Shown: positions 1-6,518 of the stretch, piece after piece | Layout: every line of letters starts with the position of its first letter | Position numbering within the stretch: position 1 is the stretch's first letter | Source of the DNA: a virus | Reading direction: 5' to 3' (one strand) | Length of the DNA: 54,077 nt | IMG/VR virus record: IMGVR_UViG_3300042288_001682 | Span: 1-54,077 of that record | Position numbers and translations under genes: made by a program | The notes under the pieces: generated by a model | Told to the model about the DNA's origin: nothing | Database searches by the model: none | What the model saw: the letters and a program-made list of their open reading frames with translations, nothing else

Positions 1-203
1 ATTTGTCCTTCTCTGAAGACCAAATCATTAACTAATTGTATTAGTTGTTGTTTGTTTTGTGCTTTATAAGCCCTATAATTAACGAATGGGAGGGAGTATT
101 CTACCCCATTACTAGAAGTAATTGTTGTATTATCCCCTCCAGTTTGGAATAAAATAGTCGTAATTGGCTGATTTTCGGTTGAGAATGATTGAAAGTTTTT
201 CAT
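1..203 (-). CDS. Hypothetical protein, C-terminus beyond window edge
   Basis: An open frame starts with ATG at 203 and runs off the left edge, giving 67 visible residues beginning MKNFQSFSTENQ. It is rich in Gln, Asn and Thr and has no membrane segment or recognisable motif. It is the most distal visible gene of the leftward left-arm cluster. The start lies in the context AAAATCATG, which several genes of this arm share, and there is no Shine-Dalgarno sequence. The shared start context and the open frame support a real gene. The function is unknown. Confidence 0.6.
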   Translation of the reverse strand, partial: MKNFQSFSTENQPITTILFQTGGDNTTITSSNGVEYSLPFVNYRAYKAQNKQQLIQLVNDLVFREGQ

Positions 204-340
204 GATTTTTTGTGATTGTTTTGTTTGGATAGGCAAAAGACAAGCTTTTGCCTAATAATCGAAGGTGACTTATTTAAATTCGTCAGGGTAAATATTGACT
301 ATTTACCCCTGAGTGCCTACGATTGTTTTGTTTGGGTATA
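204..340 (-). promoter_or_regulatory. Spacer with two hairpins and a duplicated A/C-rich 15-mer
   Basis: This gene-free spacer holds an inverted repeat at 231-253 (9-bp arms AGGCAAAAG and CTTTTGCCT) and another at 286-308 (8-bp arms GGGTAAAT and ATTTACCC). The 15-mer CCAAACAAAACAATC, read on the minus strand, occurs twice, at 214-228 and 321-335; the first copy lies in the leader of the gene that starts at 203. The hairpins could be processing sites, weak terminators or leader structures. The role is inferred from position only. Confidence 0.45.
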
Positions 341-796
341 TTATGGATGCCCTAAAACCTTCTCCAGTTCAAATGCGTATTTGAAATGATCAGGTGTTCT
401 TGTGGCTGTACCATTAATATTTGGAACCATTCTTAGCTTGTATATGTTTACAGCAAGCTTATAACGTTTAAGGAAAGGAATGCCAGTTGCTTTAAACAAC
501 TTGCCTTCCATAGCATCAACGTATAGTCTATGGTTCTGGTAAGAAATCTGTTCTTGGAAAAGATACGTTGTCTTTTCCTCAGAAGTTTCTTGTTGTGGTG
601 ATTCTTGTTTAACAGAATTGGTTTTGTTATCAATTCTGTGAACTATGCTGTTAAGAGCAAGAGTTCTGTCATCAATTACACCGAGTTGTTTATTGATGTG
701 TTTGTGGGTTTGAGTGAGTTGTTGGCTTAGTAAAACTAAGCCTGCGAAGATGATGAGGGCAAGAATGCCAGTGCATGCGATGATTGTGTTTTCCAT
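341..796 (-). CDS. Hypothetical membrane-anchored protein
   Basis: This 151-aa protein starts with a hydrophobic segment at about residues 4-23 (ACTGILALIIFAGLVLL), followed by a polar, probably helical stretch rich in Gln, His and Lys and then a basic C-terminal half. The layout suggests an N-terminal membrane anchor with the bulk on one side of the host membrane. The ATG lies in the context AAAAATCATG with no Shine-Dalgarno sequence. The upstream spacer carries two palindromes. The 1412-1897 gene nearby has the same anchor-plus-helix layout. No family was recognised. Confidence 0.6.
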   Translation of the reverse strand: MENTIIACTGILALIIFAGLVLLSQQLTQTHKHINKQLGVIDDRTLALNSIVHRIDNKTNSVKQESPQQETSEEKTTYLFQEQISYQNHRLYVDAMEGKLFKATGIPFLKRYKLAVNIYKLRMVPNINGTATRTPDHFKYAFELEKVLGHP

Positions 797-866
797 GATT
801 TTTGTGTTCTTGATTGTTGTAGACTAAAGTCTACTGGTAGATATGGGTTAAATTAACCCATTAGTA
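797..866 (-). promoter_or_regulatory. Spacer with two palindromes
   Basis: Between two leftward genes there is a 14-nt palindrome at 820-833 (TAGACT arms) and a 19-nt inverted repeat at 843-861 (8-bp arms around a 3-nt loop). Both lie in the leader of the gene starting at 796. They are either 5' leader structures or a terminator for the gene upstream. No gene is present. Confidence 0.4.
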
Positions 867-1370
867 TCAGAGATAGAGTTCTTCAATTACTTCAGTAGCT
901 ATTCGCATAGCTTCATCGTAATCATCAATATCCTTTATAACTCCACCTTTTAAGTTATTAACTTCATAAATATCGGTACGATAATATGAATAACTTATTA
1001 AGACTTCTGGTGTGAGTTTTCTTTTAACCCTGTAAGAAATTTCTGGTTCTTGATCAAAACCAGTTTCTTTTAGTATTGCCTCTCTAGCGAGAGGCAAGAC
1101 ATTAGTATTAAGGAAGTCCACAAAGAATGTTATAACTTCTTTGGGATCACTTAATTCAGGGTTAGGAAACTTATTAAAGAGAATCTTTTCAGTTTCCTTT
1201 TGATCAATCAGTTCATACTCTGTGAGTATCTCACTTTCTATAAGATCACAAAAAATGTTTTTTGTTCTCTCATGTGTATGATCTAAGTCAACGCTGTTAA
1301 GTATTGTAAGTAATTTAATGTGTTCAATTACTTGAGAGTGATTGTTGTGTTGTGTAGTAGGTGTACTCAT
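867..1370 (-). CDS. Hypothetical acidic soluble protein
   Basis: The gene encodes 167 aa with no signal peptide or membrane segment. The Asn/His/Thr-rich N-terminus (MSTPTTQHNNHSQ) leads into a mostly helical-looking acidic protein with many Glu, Ile and Leu residues, ending EVIEELYL. The ATG at 1370 is in the left-arm context AAAATCATG. It sits between two membrane-anchored proteins in the same direction. No family was recognised; a small host-takeover function is possible but this is only inferred from position. Confidence 0.55.
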   Translation of the reverse strand: MSTPTTQHNNHSQVIEHIKLLTILNSVDLDHTHERTKNIFCDLIESEILTEYELIDQKETEKILFNKFPNPELSDPKEVITFFVDFLNTNVLPLAREAILKETGFDQEPEISYRVKRKLTPEVLISYSYYRTDIYEVNNLKGGVIKDIDDYDEAMRIATEVIEELYL

Positions 1371-1391
1371 GATTTTGTTTGTGTGGTAGTA

Positions 1392-1413
1392 AGGAATGTC
1401 CTAGGACATTCCT
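1392..1413 (-). promoter_or_regulatory. 22-nt perfect palindrome in spacer
   Basis: The two 10-bp arms, AGGAATGTCC and GGACATTCCT, are separated by TA. The palindrome touches the stop codon of the upstream gene (ending at 1412) and precedes the ATG at 1370 by 21 nt. It could form a stable hairpin in the leftward transcript or be a dimeric protein-binding site. Which of these is true cannot be told from sequence. Confidence 0.45.
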
Positions 1414-1897
1414 ATAAGATGATGTTGCGATAAGGATTCTCTTCTACAGAGAAATCTCTTTTATCTTCTGGAAGCATAGATGCATGTGACCAGAATTGTG
1501 AATCAAGATAACCTATAAGAGAGGAATCGGTATTGGGATCTTCTTTGAGTTTCTCAATTTGAAGATAAGATTTCTTGAAAGTATCCCATACCTGTTCCTG
1601 ATTGATAACTGATTGTACTTTAATCTTATGAATAAGATTTGCGTACTTATCAATAATACCATTCAGTTTAGTTATAGAATTCTTTGATACAGCAATGAAT
1701 TCATTCTGTGCTGTAATAAGATTTAAGTTGGCATTGTGTGCATTGGTAAGCTTCTCAATAAGCTCTCTTTGATCAAGAAGAGTTTTCATCTGATCTTTGA
1801 TCAGATTGTTTGAGCTTTTGTTAAGGATGACAAAAGCGATTGTCATTAAGATGACGAAACCCGTAAGGGTAATGGTGATGATTGTATCTGTGTTCAT
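1412..1897 (-). CDS. Hypothetical membrane-anchored coiled-coil protein
   Basis: The chosen ATG at 1897 gives 161 aa; a TTG 15 nt upstream is possible but less likely. Residues about 5-24 form a transmembrane helix (TIITITLTGFVILMTIAFVI). A long amphipathic region with heptad-like Leu and Ile spacing follows (KDQMKTLLDQRELIEKL and onward), then a C-terminal part with Trp and Pro. This is a membrane-anchored coiled coil of unknown function, similar in layout to the 341-796 protein. The leader holds several inverted repeats. Confidence 0.6.
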   Translation of the reverse strand: MNTDTIITITLTGFVILMTIAFVILNKSSNNLIKDQMKTLLDQRELIEKLTNAHNANLNLITAQNEFIAVSKNSITKLNGIIDKYANLIHKIKVQSVINQEQVWDTFKKSYLQIEKLKEDPNTDSSLIGYLDSQFWSHASMLPEDKRDFSVEENPYRNIIL

Positions 1898-2070
1898 AGT
1901 AGTTGTTCTCAACGGGGTCGTATCCCTTCAGTGGTGTTAACCATAGGTTAAGCACCCATAATTTTAAAATAAAATTTACCGAAGGGATAATGGTGTTAAA
2001 ATTGGGTTAGGCACCCAAAATTTTTGAGACCACCAAACCATAGCTTAGTGGTCTCAATTGTAAAAGTGTT
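1898..2070 (-). promoter_or_regulatory. Hairpin-rich spacer with an imperfect direct repeat
   Basis: No gene is visible. There is a strong hairpin at 2024-2057 (10-bp arms TTGAGACCAC and GTGGTCTCAA). Two similar 25-nt units, each running from GGTGTTAA to GCACCC, lie at about 1933-1957 and 1992-2016. TCCCTTC and GAAGGGA also flank an AT-rich centre. The 2024-2057 hairpin is well placed to end transcription from the genes upstream, while the rest may be leader for the next gene. Confidence 0.45.
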
Positions 2071-2307
2071 TCAGACTAGTAAAGACTTGAACCTTTCGAG
2101 GTTCTTGCCTTTGATAATCACGCGGTTGTCCCCGCATGGGCTGTTGGTAATCAGTTGCTGACCCAACTTCCAATTGCCGGCTTGCTCGGCAATTTTGGAG
2201 ATCTCTGCTCTAGAGCACCATACTTCCAGAACTGGTTCTGAAAGGATCCTCTCACGAGCATGTGTGAAGCATACCTCAGTATGCTTTTGTTGGAATTGCA
2301 ATCTCAT
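2071..2307 (-). CDS. Hypothetical small soluble protein
   Basis: This 78-aa protein contains a hydrophilic N-terminus, a Trp-Cys pair (EVWCSRAEI) and a basic C-terminus (VIIKGKNLERFKSLLV). Its ATG overlaps the stop of the upstream gene in an ATGA junction (2304-2307), so translation is probably coupled. It is the last gene of a compact leftward operon starting at 3443. Codon use and base composition are richer in GC than in the left-most genes. The function is unknown. Confidence 0.55.
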   Translation of the reverse strand: MRLQFQQKHTEVCFTHARERILSEPVLEVWCSRAEISKIAEQAGNWKLGQQLITNSPCGDNRVIIKGKNLERFKSLLV

Positions 2308-2633
2308 GATGGATCACCATAAATAGATGCTTGCTCATGACCATATCCCGTAAAGCGGTGACCTGGACTTGGACGACCTGCCATAGGTGGCTCATCGCTA
2401 TCGTCAAAGTCTCCTGGGAGATCTCCTTCCGCACCTGGAAAGTTTATTGCTTCAGCATCTGGCGGGACTATTCCCGCACATTCGTCTGAGCAGAAGTCCC
2501 CTGCTGGGTAACCAACTAGGACTTCACTTACGTATCCACATACTGTGCAGGTATGTGTGGTAGTCATGTCCTTAGAGGACGTAGGGACGAGATTGGTTGC
2601 GTCAAATGCGCTCACCAAGGGAGTTGCAAACAT
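2304..2633 (-). CDS. Small zinc-finger-like protein with shared left-arm N-terminal motif
   Basis: The 109-aa protein has a four-cysteine cluster at about residues 29-51: CTVCGY, then FCSDEC. This is a CxxC...CxxxC arrangement typical of a small zinc ribbon or knuckle. The C-terminal half is acidic and rich in Pro and Gly. The first 20 residues belong to a motif shared with the proteins starting at 3443, 3905 and 4559; at DNA level its codons resemble those of the 4559 gene over about 38 nt. The 3' end overlaps the next gene by ATGA. Zinc binding is inferred. Confidence 0.6.
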   Translation of the reverse strand: MFATPLVSAFDATNLVPTSSKDMTTTHTCTVCGYVSEVLVGYPAGDFCSDECAGIVPPDAEAINFPGAEGDLPGDFDDSDEPPMAGRPSPGHRFTGYGHEQASIYGDPS

Positions 2634-2639
2634 AGTAGT

Positions 2640-2810
2640 TTACTTAGGGTTGTACCCGAAATCGGGTACAAAGGATTGAGGGGAGAATGAGCAATAAGTG
2701 CTCTTACTCCCAAAGGGACTAGAATCGCAAGCTCGCTTGCGTAGGGCTACTACCCCTATTACGCAGAATGCGAGTAGGAATAGTCCGAAGCATAGCTTAC
2801 CCTTGTTCAT
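2640..2810 (-). CDS. Small one-pass membrane protein
   Basis: This 56-aa frame begins MNKGKLCFGLFLL, has one hydrophobic helix at about residues 5-23, then a basic stop-transfer stretch (LRKRAC) and a Ser/Pro-rich tail. Its ATG overlaps the stop of the upstream gene as ATGA (2807-2810), the same coupling used elsewhere in this operon, which is the main reason to believe it. Its 3' end contains a 9-bp inverted repeat (2650-2671) whose hairpin lies just before the next gene. The function is unknown. Confidence 0.5.
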   Translation of the reverse strand: MNKGKLCFGLFLLAFCVIGVVALRKRACDSSPFGSKSTYCSFSPQSFVPDFGYNPK

Positions 2811-2953
2811 AACCACCTACCAAAGATAGGTAGCATGATGTGTTCGTCAATGAACACAAAGATTGTAGTGGCATAGGTTGCTAGTACTAGCATGACCAAA
2901 GCCATTGCTAGTACTAGGACAACTTGCCCAAAGGGGGTAAGACGATCAAACAT
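2807..2953 (-). CDS. Small one-pass membrane protein
   Basis: The 48-aa product starts MFDRLTPFGQ and has a long hydrophobic helix (VVLVLAMALVMLVLATYATT, about residues 11-31), followed by a short amphipathic tail. The start is chosen because ATG at 2953 overlaps the stop of the upstream gene by 8 nt. A longer in-frame extension would run backwards through that gene and is rejected. It lies in a tight leftward operon between two other small genes. The function is unknown; its position and topology would allow a role at the host membrane. Confidence 0.55.
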   Translation of the reverse strand: MFDRLTPFGQVVLVLAMALVMLVLATYATTIFVFIDEHIMLPIFGRWL

Positions 2954-3443
2954 CGCTTTCCTCACCCTTCCAGTCGAGACCTTCTGGTGCTGTACCACCA
3001 GTTGGATCGTAAAACCGATCCGTTTCAAATGCGGTCTTCCCGCATTCTGCGATATAACATGGATCGCATTGATCCACGTCTTCGCATTCGTTAAGGAATA
3101 AGCCACCGCAGTCCCCACATTTGCACATGTGCAAATGTCTTTGGAATTTGAACTCCAAACTTGGAGGGAGATTAAGGGGCAAAAACCCGAAGGCGGTAAG
3201 GTCGCCCATCAGGTTTATGTGACCTATGTCCTTTTGGGGCATAAGCTTCCAATTAACTCCATCCTTGGAACGGGCAAAATATCTCCCGTTTACGAACAGA
3301 CCGAGAAAGTCGCTGTTTAACGAACCTCTCATGTCAATGGTCATGTCTTGAACTGTGAAGCTCAAGATCGTAAATACATCTTGTCCTGTGGACGTAGTGG
3401 ATATCGCTGCGTTAAGAACGCGCGCGCAAAGTTCTGATAACAT
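2946..3443 (-). CDS. Small protein with C-terminal zinc-ribbon-like cluster
   Basis: The protein has 165 aa. Residues about 1-20 carry the N-terminal motif shared by four left-arm proteins (LNAAISTTSTG). A central beta-rich region (FVNGRYFARSKDGVNW) follows, and the C-terminal third holds many cysteines: CKCGDC, then CEDVDQCDPC, then C. Such paired CxxC clusters suggest one or two bound zinc ions. The start at 3443 follows AAAATC with no Shine-Dalgarno sequence. It heads a five-gene overlapping cluster. No family could be named. Confidence 0.6.
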   Translation of the reverse strand: MLSELCARVLNAAISTTSTGQDVFTILSFTVQDMTIDMRGSLNSDFLGLFVNGRYFARSKDGVNWKLMPQKDIGHINLMGDLTAFGFLPLNLPPSLEFKFQRHLHMCKCGDCGGLFLNECEDVDQCDPCYIAECGKTAFETDRFYDPTGGTAPEGLDWKGEESDV

Positions 3444-3473
3444 GATTTTAATTTTACCGACTCAAATAAAAGG

Positions 3474-3499
3474 AAATAATCCCCGTGAGGGGATTATTT
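3474..3499 (-). terminator. Strong hairpin, likely terminator between leftward genes
   Basis: The 11-bp arms (AAATAATCCCC and GGGGATTATTT) flank a 4-nt loop. On the minus strand the stem is followed by TTCCTTTTATTTG, a T-rich tail. It lies between the stop at 3510 and the next start at 3443, so it fits an intrinsic terminator or attenuator. Confidence 0.55.
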
Positions 3500-3509
3500 C
3501 GATGGGAAA

Positions 3510-3905
3510 TTAGATCTTGAACAGATCTAGCTTTACACGCCATAGTTCTGGCGTGACGTTGAACATCCCAACTGGTTCAAGCTCACCAATCGGTTCAAAC
3601 AAACTGGAACCATTGGTTCGTAACCAATGCACCAATGTTTGGTTCTCGCTCCAGGTTTTGACGACGATCTGGTTCTCCGACCTGGATCGGATCACCTGCT
3701 CTTCGCTGAAGTCCTCTGGCTCCAATGCCGTTGTTAAACGTGCATAGGGTTCGCCTTGCTTCGTGTAAACCTGGACAGCAATCTGTCCGTTTACGTACTC
3801 CTGGAACTGGAACGCATAGTTCCCAAGAGTAACGGTCTTGCCAGCAATTACGCTAGGAGTGTTGAATGCGGCTGCGCGAACGCTCGCCTTTTTACATGTT
3901 GCCAT
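3510..3905 (-). CDS. Hypothetical protein with shared left-arm N-terminal motif
   Basis: The 131-aa start at 3905 (MATCKKASVRAAAFNTPS) is chosen because it is preceded by GTACAATC exactly as is the start at 4559, and because the longer frame would begin inside the neighbouring gene. The body looks beta-rich, with regular hydrophobic-polar alternation (YAFQFQEYVNGQIAVQVY). It shares GGCGAGCGTT and CGCAGCC in its first codons with the 4559 gene. It has no cysteine cluster and no membrane helix. The function is unknown. Confidence 0.55.
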   Translation of the reverse strand: MATCKKASVRAAAFNTPSVIAGKTVTLGNYAFQFQEYVNGQIAVQVYTKQGEPYARLTTALEPEDFSEEQVIRSRSENQIVVKTWSENQTLVHWLRTNGSSLFEPIGELEPVGMFNVTPELWRVKLDLFKI

Positions 3906-3931
3906 GATTGTACCTATTGAAAACGTAAAGG

Positions 3932-3957
3932 GAATAGTACCCGTTAGGGTACTATTC
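3932..3957 (-). promoter_or_regulatory. 11-bp-stem hairpin in leader
   Basis: GAATAGTACCC and GGGTACTATTC flank the loop GTTA. It lies between the stop at 3970 and the ATG at 3905 and closely resembles the hairpin at 3474-3499 in stem length and loop size. On the minus strand it is followed by CCTTTACGTTTTC, so weak termination is possible. Confidence 0.5.
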
Positions 3958-3969
3958 TGGTGTGCCTCC

Positions 3970-4194
3970 TTAAAGCTTGCCCCCATTGATGGTGGTATTC
4001 TGCTGACTAGTCTTGTCTGCCAGATCCGCGAGGATCTGGTGCACACGGGCACGACTAGCCTCCGTTGCCTTGCTCAACCTAATGTCTGCTACATCAGACA
4101 CCTGGTTGAACTTCTTCCTACCGAAGAAGCAGACCGCAATTGCGGTTACTGCTCCTACGATGAACGCGACGATGAGTTGTACCAGGGTGCTCAT
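3970..4194 (-). CDS. Small membrane protein
   Basis: This 74-aa protein has an N-terminal transmembrane helix (residues about 6-24, QLIVAFIVGAVTAIAVCFFG), a basic stop-transfer segment (RKK), then an amphipathic helix rich in Ala, Ser and Arg. Its ATG overlaps the stop of the 4559 gene as ATGA (4191-4194), so it is translationally coupled to it. It is one of at least five small membrane proteins in the left arm. No family was recognised. Confidence 0.55.
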   Translation of the reverse strand: MSTLVQLIVAFIVGAVTAIAVCFFGRKKFNQVSDVADIRLSKATEASRARVHQILADLADKTSQQNTTINGGKL

Positions 4195-4559
4195 GCGGAC
4201 ACCTTCTTACCAAGCACGAATGTGACAGGGTTGATGTGACGTAGCCACATCACTGGTGTTGGTGCGTTGATGTTAGCAACCGAACTCACATATGATGAGA
4301 ACACCTTAGTCCACATGGGATTGTCCATACCATCAACCACATGGTAGCAGTTGAGTTCTGTACCAGCAGGGAATCGTCCTTCCCAATTGCTATTAAAGAA
4401 GGTAGCGAATCGTACCTTCTCGTCTGTAGTCACGTTGACCACATACACGAAGTCACCTTCTGTGACCATGATGTGCTGGGCATCTACTTGCCCAACGAAT
4501 GTCTTGACCTCAGAGGTCGTAGTGATGAGATTGGCTGCGTTGGTAACGCTCGCCGTCAT
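4191..4559 (-). CDS. Hypothetical beta-rich protein with shared N-terminal motif
   Basis: The start at 4559 (MTASVTNAANLITTTSEV) gives 122 aa; another ATG lies 12 nt upstream. The inner ATG is preferred because its context GTACAATC is identical to that of the 3905 gene. The body (IMVTEGDFVYVVNVTTDEKVRF) looks like a small beta-barrel. It is the first gene of the leftward cluster next to the divergent control region, so its promoter should lie in 4,560-4,800. The function is unknown. Confidence 0.6.
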   Translation of the reverse strand: MTASVTNAANLITTTSEVKTFVGQVDAQHIMVTEGDFVYVVNVTTDEKVRFATFFNSNWEGRFPAGTELNCYHVVDGMDNPMWTKVFSSYVSSVANINAPTPVMWLRHINPVTFVLGKKVSA

Positions 4560-5107
4560 GATTGTACACATGGTATACCTGGGTTTGAAGCATAAGACTA
4601 ACGCTTACGCTCCGAAACCCCAAGTCGCAGACGTGACGGAAAAGAATCTGAAACGTAGTTTCGATTCTTTTACCATACCGAAGGTTGGGCGAACACGCAG
4701 TGGAGCAAAAAGACCCTGGCCCTTGTAAATCAAACCACCCCCTATTATATATCCTATATACATTGATAAAATTAATTCTGGGTTCTAGGTATGGAGAATA
4801 AAATTATTCCCTAGAAAATTACCCCTGGGGTCTTAGAAACACCCCACCCCATCTGTATATGTTGGTATGGGTAGAAATTAATTAAACCCCCCTCCTTCAG
4901 ACCCTTACTTTGTTTTACTTACTCACCCTGCGGGTGGTAAACAAACAAGTTTGCATTTACTCAATTTATATTCTATAAATTGGCAATGCAATTTATTAAA
5001 TTGCATTACTCACTTTGTGTAAACACAAACTGGTAAAATAAGTTTTACTTATTTTTACTCTATTTAAATAACTGGTATTATTTACCAATTATTTTATAGG
5101 TTTTTTT
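4560..5107. promoter_or_regulatory. Divergent gene-free control region rich in hairpins
   Basis: No convincing gene is present in these 548 bases, which separate the leftward left arm from the rightward early genes. Near the left end is a long hairpin at 4640-4671 (AAAAGAATC plus GAAAC paired to GTTTC plus GATTCTTTT, one bulged T). The middle is very AT-rich with TATA-like stretches at about 4743-4760. A nested inverted repeat lies at about 4781-4817 (TTCTAGG with CCTAGAA). The right part holds the repeated hairpins annotated separately. The region should contain promoters for both arms and might also be a replication origin; the latter is speculation. Confidence 0.6.
4919..5087 (+). repeat. 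Array of four TTACTC-palindrome-TGG hairpin units
   Basis: TTACTC occurs at 4919, 4957, 5006 and 5055. Each copy is followed by a palindrome of different sequence and then by TGG or GTGG: CACCC-TGC-GGGTG; CAATTTATA-TTC-TATAAATTG; TTTGTG-TAAA-CACAAA; TATTTAAATA. In units 1, 3 and 4 the outer TTAC can pair with GTAA or GTA. The arm AATGCAA of the second hairpin can also pair with the TTGCATT at 5001-5007, so the second and third structures exclude each other. The array ends 20 nt before the first rightward start. Confidence 0.55.
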
Positions 5108-5473
5108 ATGAATAGCGGCAAAGCCATAACCAATACTCCTCCAGCCACATGGGGAAAAGAGTATTCTAACACTACAAAAATTATTTCCCCTGATGTTCAG
5201 GTTGCCCAAGGCAAAACATTTGATAAAGCATTTTCTGATGTTTGCCTTTTGAATCTTGCATGTGAAAAGGCTAAAGAAGACTTTAGGTATATTGTATCAA
5301 AGCGGAACAGTATAATGGGGTTCTCTAAATGTGAAGGTAAAGTTTTTGCATACCTACCTTGCAATGAACCTCTCCTCAAACAACCCAAGTCAGTTAAGTT
5401 TATTTCGGAGCATGCTATTGTAGCACCAAGTGAATTAGAAAAAGAAATTTGGTTTGTTGTAAAATACCCCTAA
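5108..5473 (+). CDS. Hypothetical protein, first rightward gene
   Basis: This 121-aa protein begins MNSGKAITNTPPATWG and has a central helical segment with cysteines (VCLLNLACEKAKEDF) and a predicted beta C-terminus ending VVKYP. There is no signal peptide or known motif. The ATG follows a run of T residues (GGTTTTTTT) with no Shine-Dalgarno sequence. It is the first gene right of the hairpin array and so is the one most likely to be controlled by it. The function is unknown. Confidence 0.6.
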   Translation: MNSGKAITNTPPATWGKEYSNTTKIISPDVQVAQGKTFDKAFSDVCLLNLACEKAKEDFRYIVSKRNSIMGFSKCEGKVFAYLPCNEPLLKQPKSVKFISEHAIVAPSELEKEIWFVVKYP

Positions 5474-5484
5474 CTTTTTTGTAG

Positions 5485-5506
5485 TTTTTTACGTATACTA
5501 TATTGT
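5485..5506 (+). promoter_or_regulatory. Promoter-like element giving a near-leaderless start
   Basis: TTTTTTACGTATACTATATTG lies directly before the ATG at 5507. The core TTTTTACGTATA-n-TAT is repeated before the ligase reading frame (12,551-12,566), and ACGTATATAA occurs before the gene at 9870. If TATACT is the -10 box, transcription would begin within a few bases of the ATG. No separate -35 box is clear. Confidence 0.5.
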
Positions 5507-6247
5507 ATGTTAGAAAATTACAACGACCCCTGGATTGGTGTTGACCTTGACGGGACATTAGCTGAACATTTACCTGAGTTTGATATAAGTAAAATTGGCC
5601 CACCCATTCCTGCAATGGTAAGCACAGTTAAAAGTTATTTGGCTAATGGTAAGAAAGTAAAAATCTTTACTGCCAGAGCATCCCTTATTTTTGATTTATC
5701 TTGGGATGAATATAATGCACAAGTAAAGGAACCTATAGATGAATGGTGTAGAATCCATATAGGTGAAGCACTCCCAATTACATGTTCAAAAGATTTCTAT
5801 ACCATAGGTATAGTTGATGACATTGCCGTACATGCCTATAAGGGAGATATTTATAATGCTGGGACACACCTAGCATTGAAAGCACAGTTTGACCACTTAC
5901 AAGAAAAGTATAATAAGTTAGAAATACAGGTAAGTAATTTACAAGAGGATATTGCCTACCGAGACATAGCTATAACAAGCCTTAAAGTAGATGTTAAGGA
6001 GAGGAGTCAAAGTCTGGTAGAGATGATTTTTGCGGAAAACCCTAGAGTGGATAAGATCACTAAAGAAACAATTGAATATCTTCAAAAAGATATTGAAGAC
6101 TTAAAAGAAATCATTAAAAACTACGCTGATGATGAAAAGCAAAGACAAGAACAAGAAAGAAAAGTTCAAGACGTATCTGAAATGCTCAGAGGAAGTTGGA
6201 AACCAAAAGGAAATTGGGATTTAAACCAACAAGAAAACACACAATAA
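5507..6247 (+). CDS. HAD-superfamily phosphatase-like protein with coiled-coil tail
   Basis: In the 246-aa protein, residues about 6-115 match the HAD hydrolase fold: motif I is GVDLDGTLAEH (DxDGT, the first Asp being the nucleophile), motif II is IFTARAS, and an acidic motif IVDDIAV comes near residue 105. HAD enzymes of this type remove phosphates from nucleotides, nucleic-acid ends or small metabolites; the substrate cannot be told. Residues about 125-225 form a long charged coiled coil, unusual for a simple HAD enzyme and suggesting oligomerisation. The gene has its own promoter-like element ending at the start codon. Confidence 0.75.
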   Translation: MLENYNDPWIGVDLDGTLAEHLPEFDISKIGPPIPAMVSTVKSYLANGKKVKIFTARASLIFDLSWDEYNAQVKEPIDEWCRIHIGEALPITCSKDFYTIGIVDDIAVHAYKGDIYNAGTHLALKAQFDHLQEKYNKLEIQVSNLQEDIAYRDIAITSLKVDVKERSQSLVEMIFAENPRVDKITKETIEYLQKDIEDLKEIIKNYADDEKQRQEQERKVQDVSEMLRGSWKPKGNWDLNQQENTQ

Positions 6248-6263
6248 TTACTCTCTCAGAAAC

Positions 6264-6518
6264 ATGGAAAACTTAAAAGAATTAATTGATAATAACTACG
6301 GAATTTTAATCTGTAAAGGTGCTACTGTAAAGGAGTCACAAATAGAAGAAGATGACTTTACTGCTAGGATATTTAAACACCCATTTGTAGAAGGAACAAT
6401 ATCTTACATGATATTTTCAAAAGACTTAGATGAAGTTATGGAAGCGTTGTCCAACGTTACTTTAGAAGCTGTTGAGCTATCAATAAATAACCCCACATAT
6501 ATAGAAAATGAAGATTGA
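6264..6518 (+). CDS. Hypothetical small acidic protein
   Basis: This 84-aa acidic protein (MENLKELIDNNYGILICKG) alternates short strands and helices and has no motif that could be named. It follows the HAD-like gene after 16 nt. Its last codons overlap the next start by 11 nt, indicating a polycistronic early operon. The function is unknown. Confidence 0.55.
   Translation: MENLKELIDNNYGILICKGATVKESQIEEDDFTARIFKHPFVEGTISYMIFSKDLDEVMEALSNVTLEAVELSINNPTYIENED

Noticed and set aside
3838-4239. Rightward open frames opposite the left-arm genes
   Set aside because: They overlap better supported leftward genes that are chained by ATGA overlaps and share start contexts.
4919-5087. CRISPR-like array
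   Set aside because: Repeats are only six bases, the palindromes differ between units, and there are no unique spacers or cas genes.
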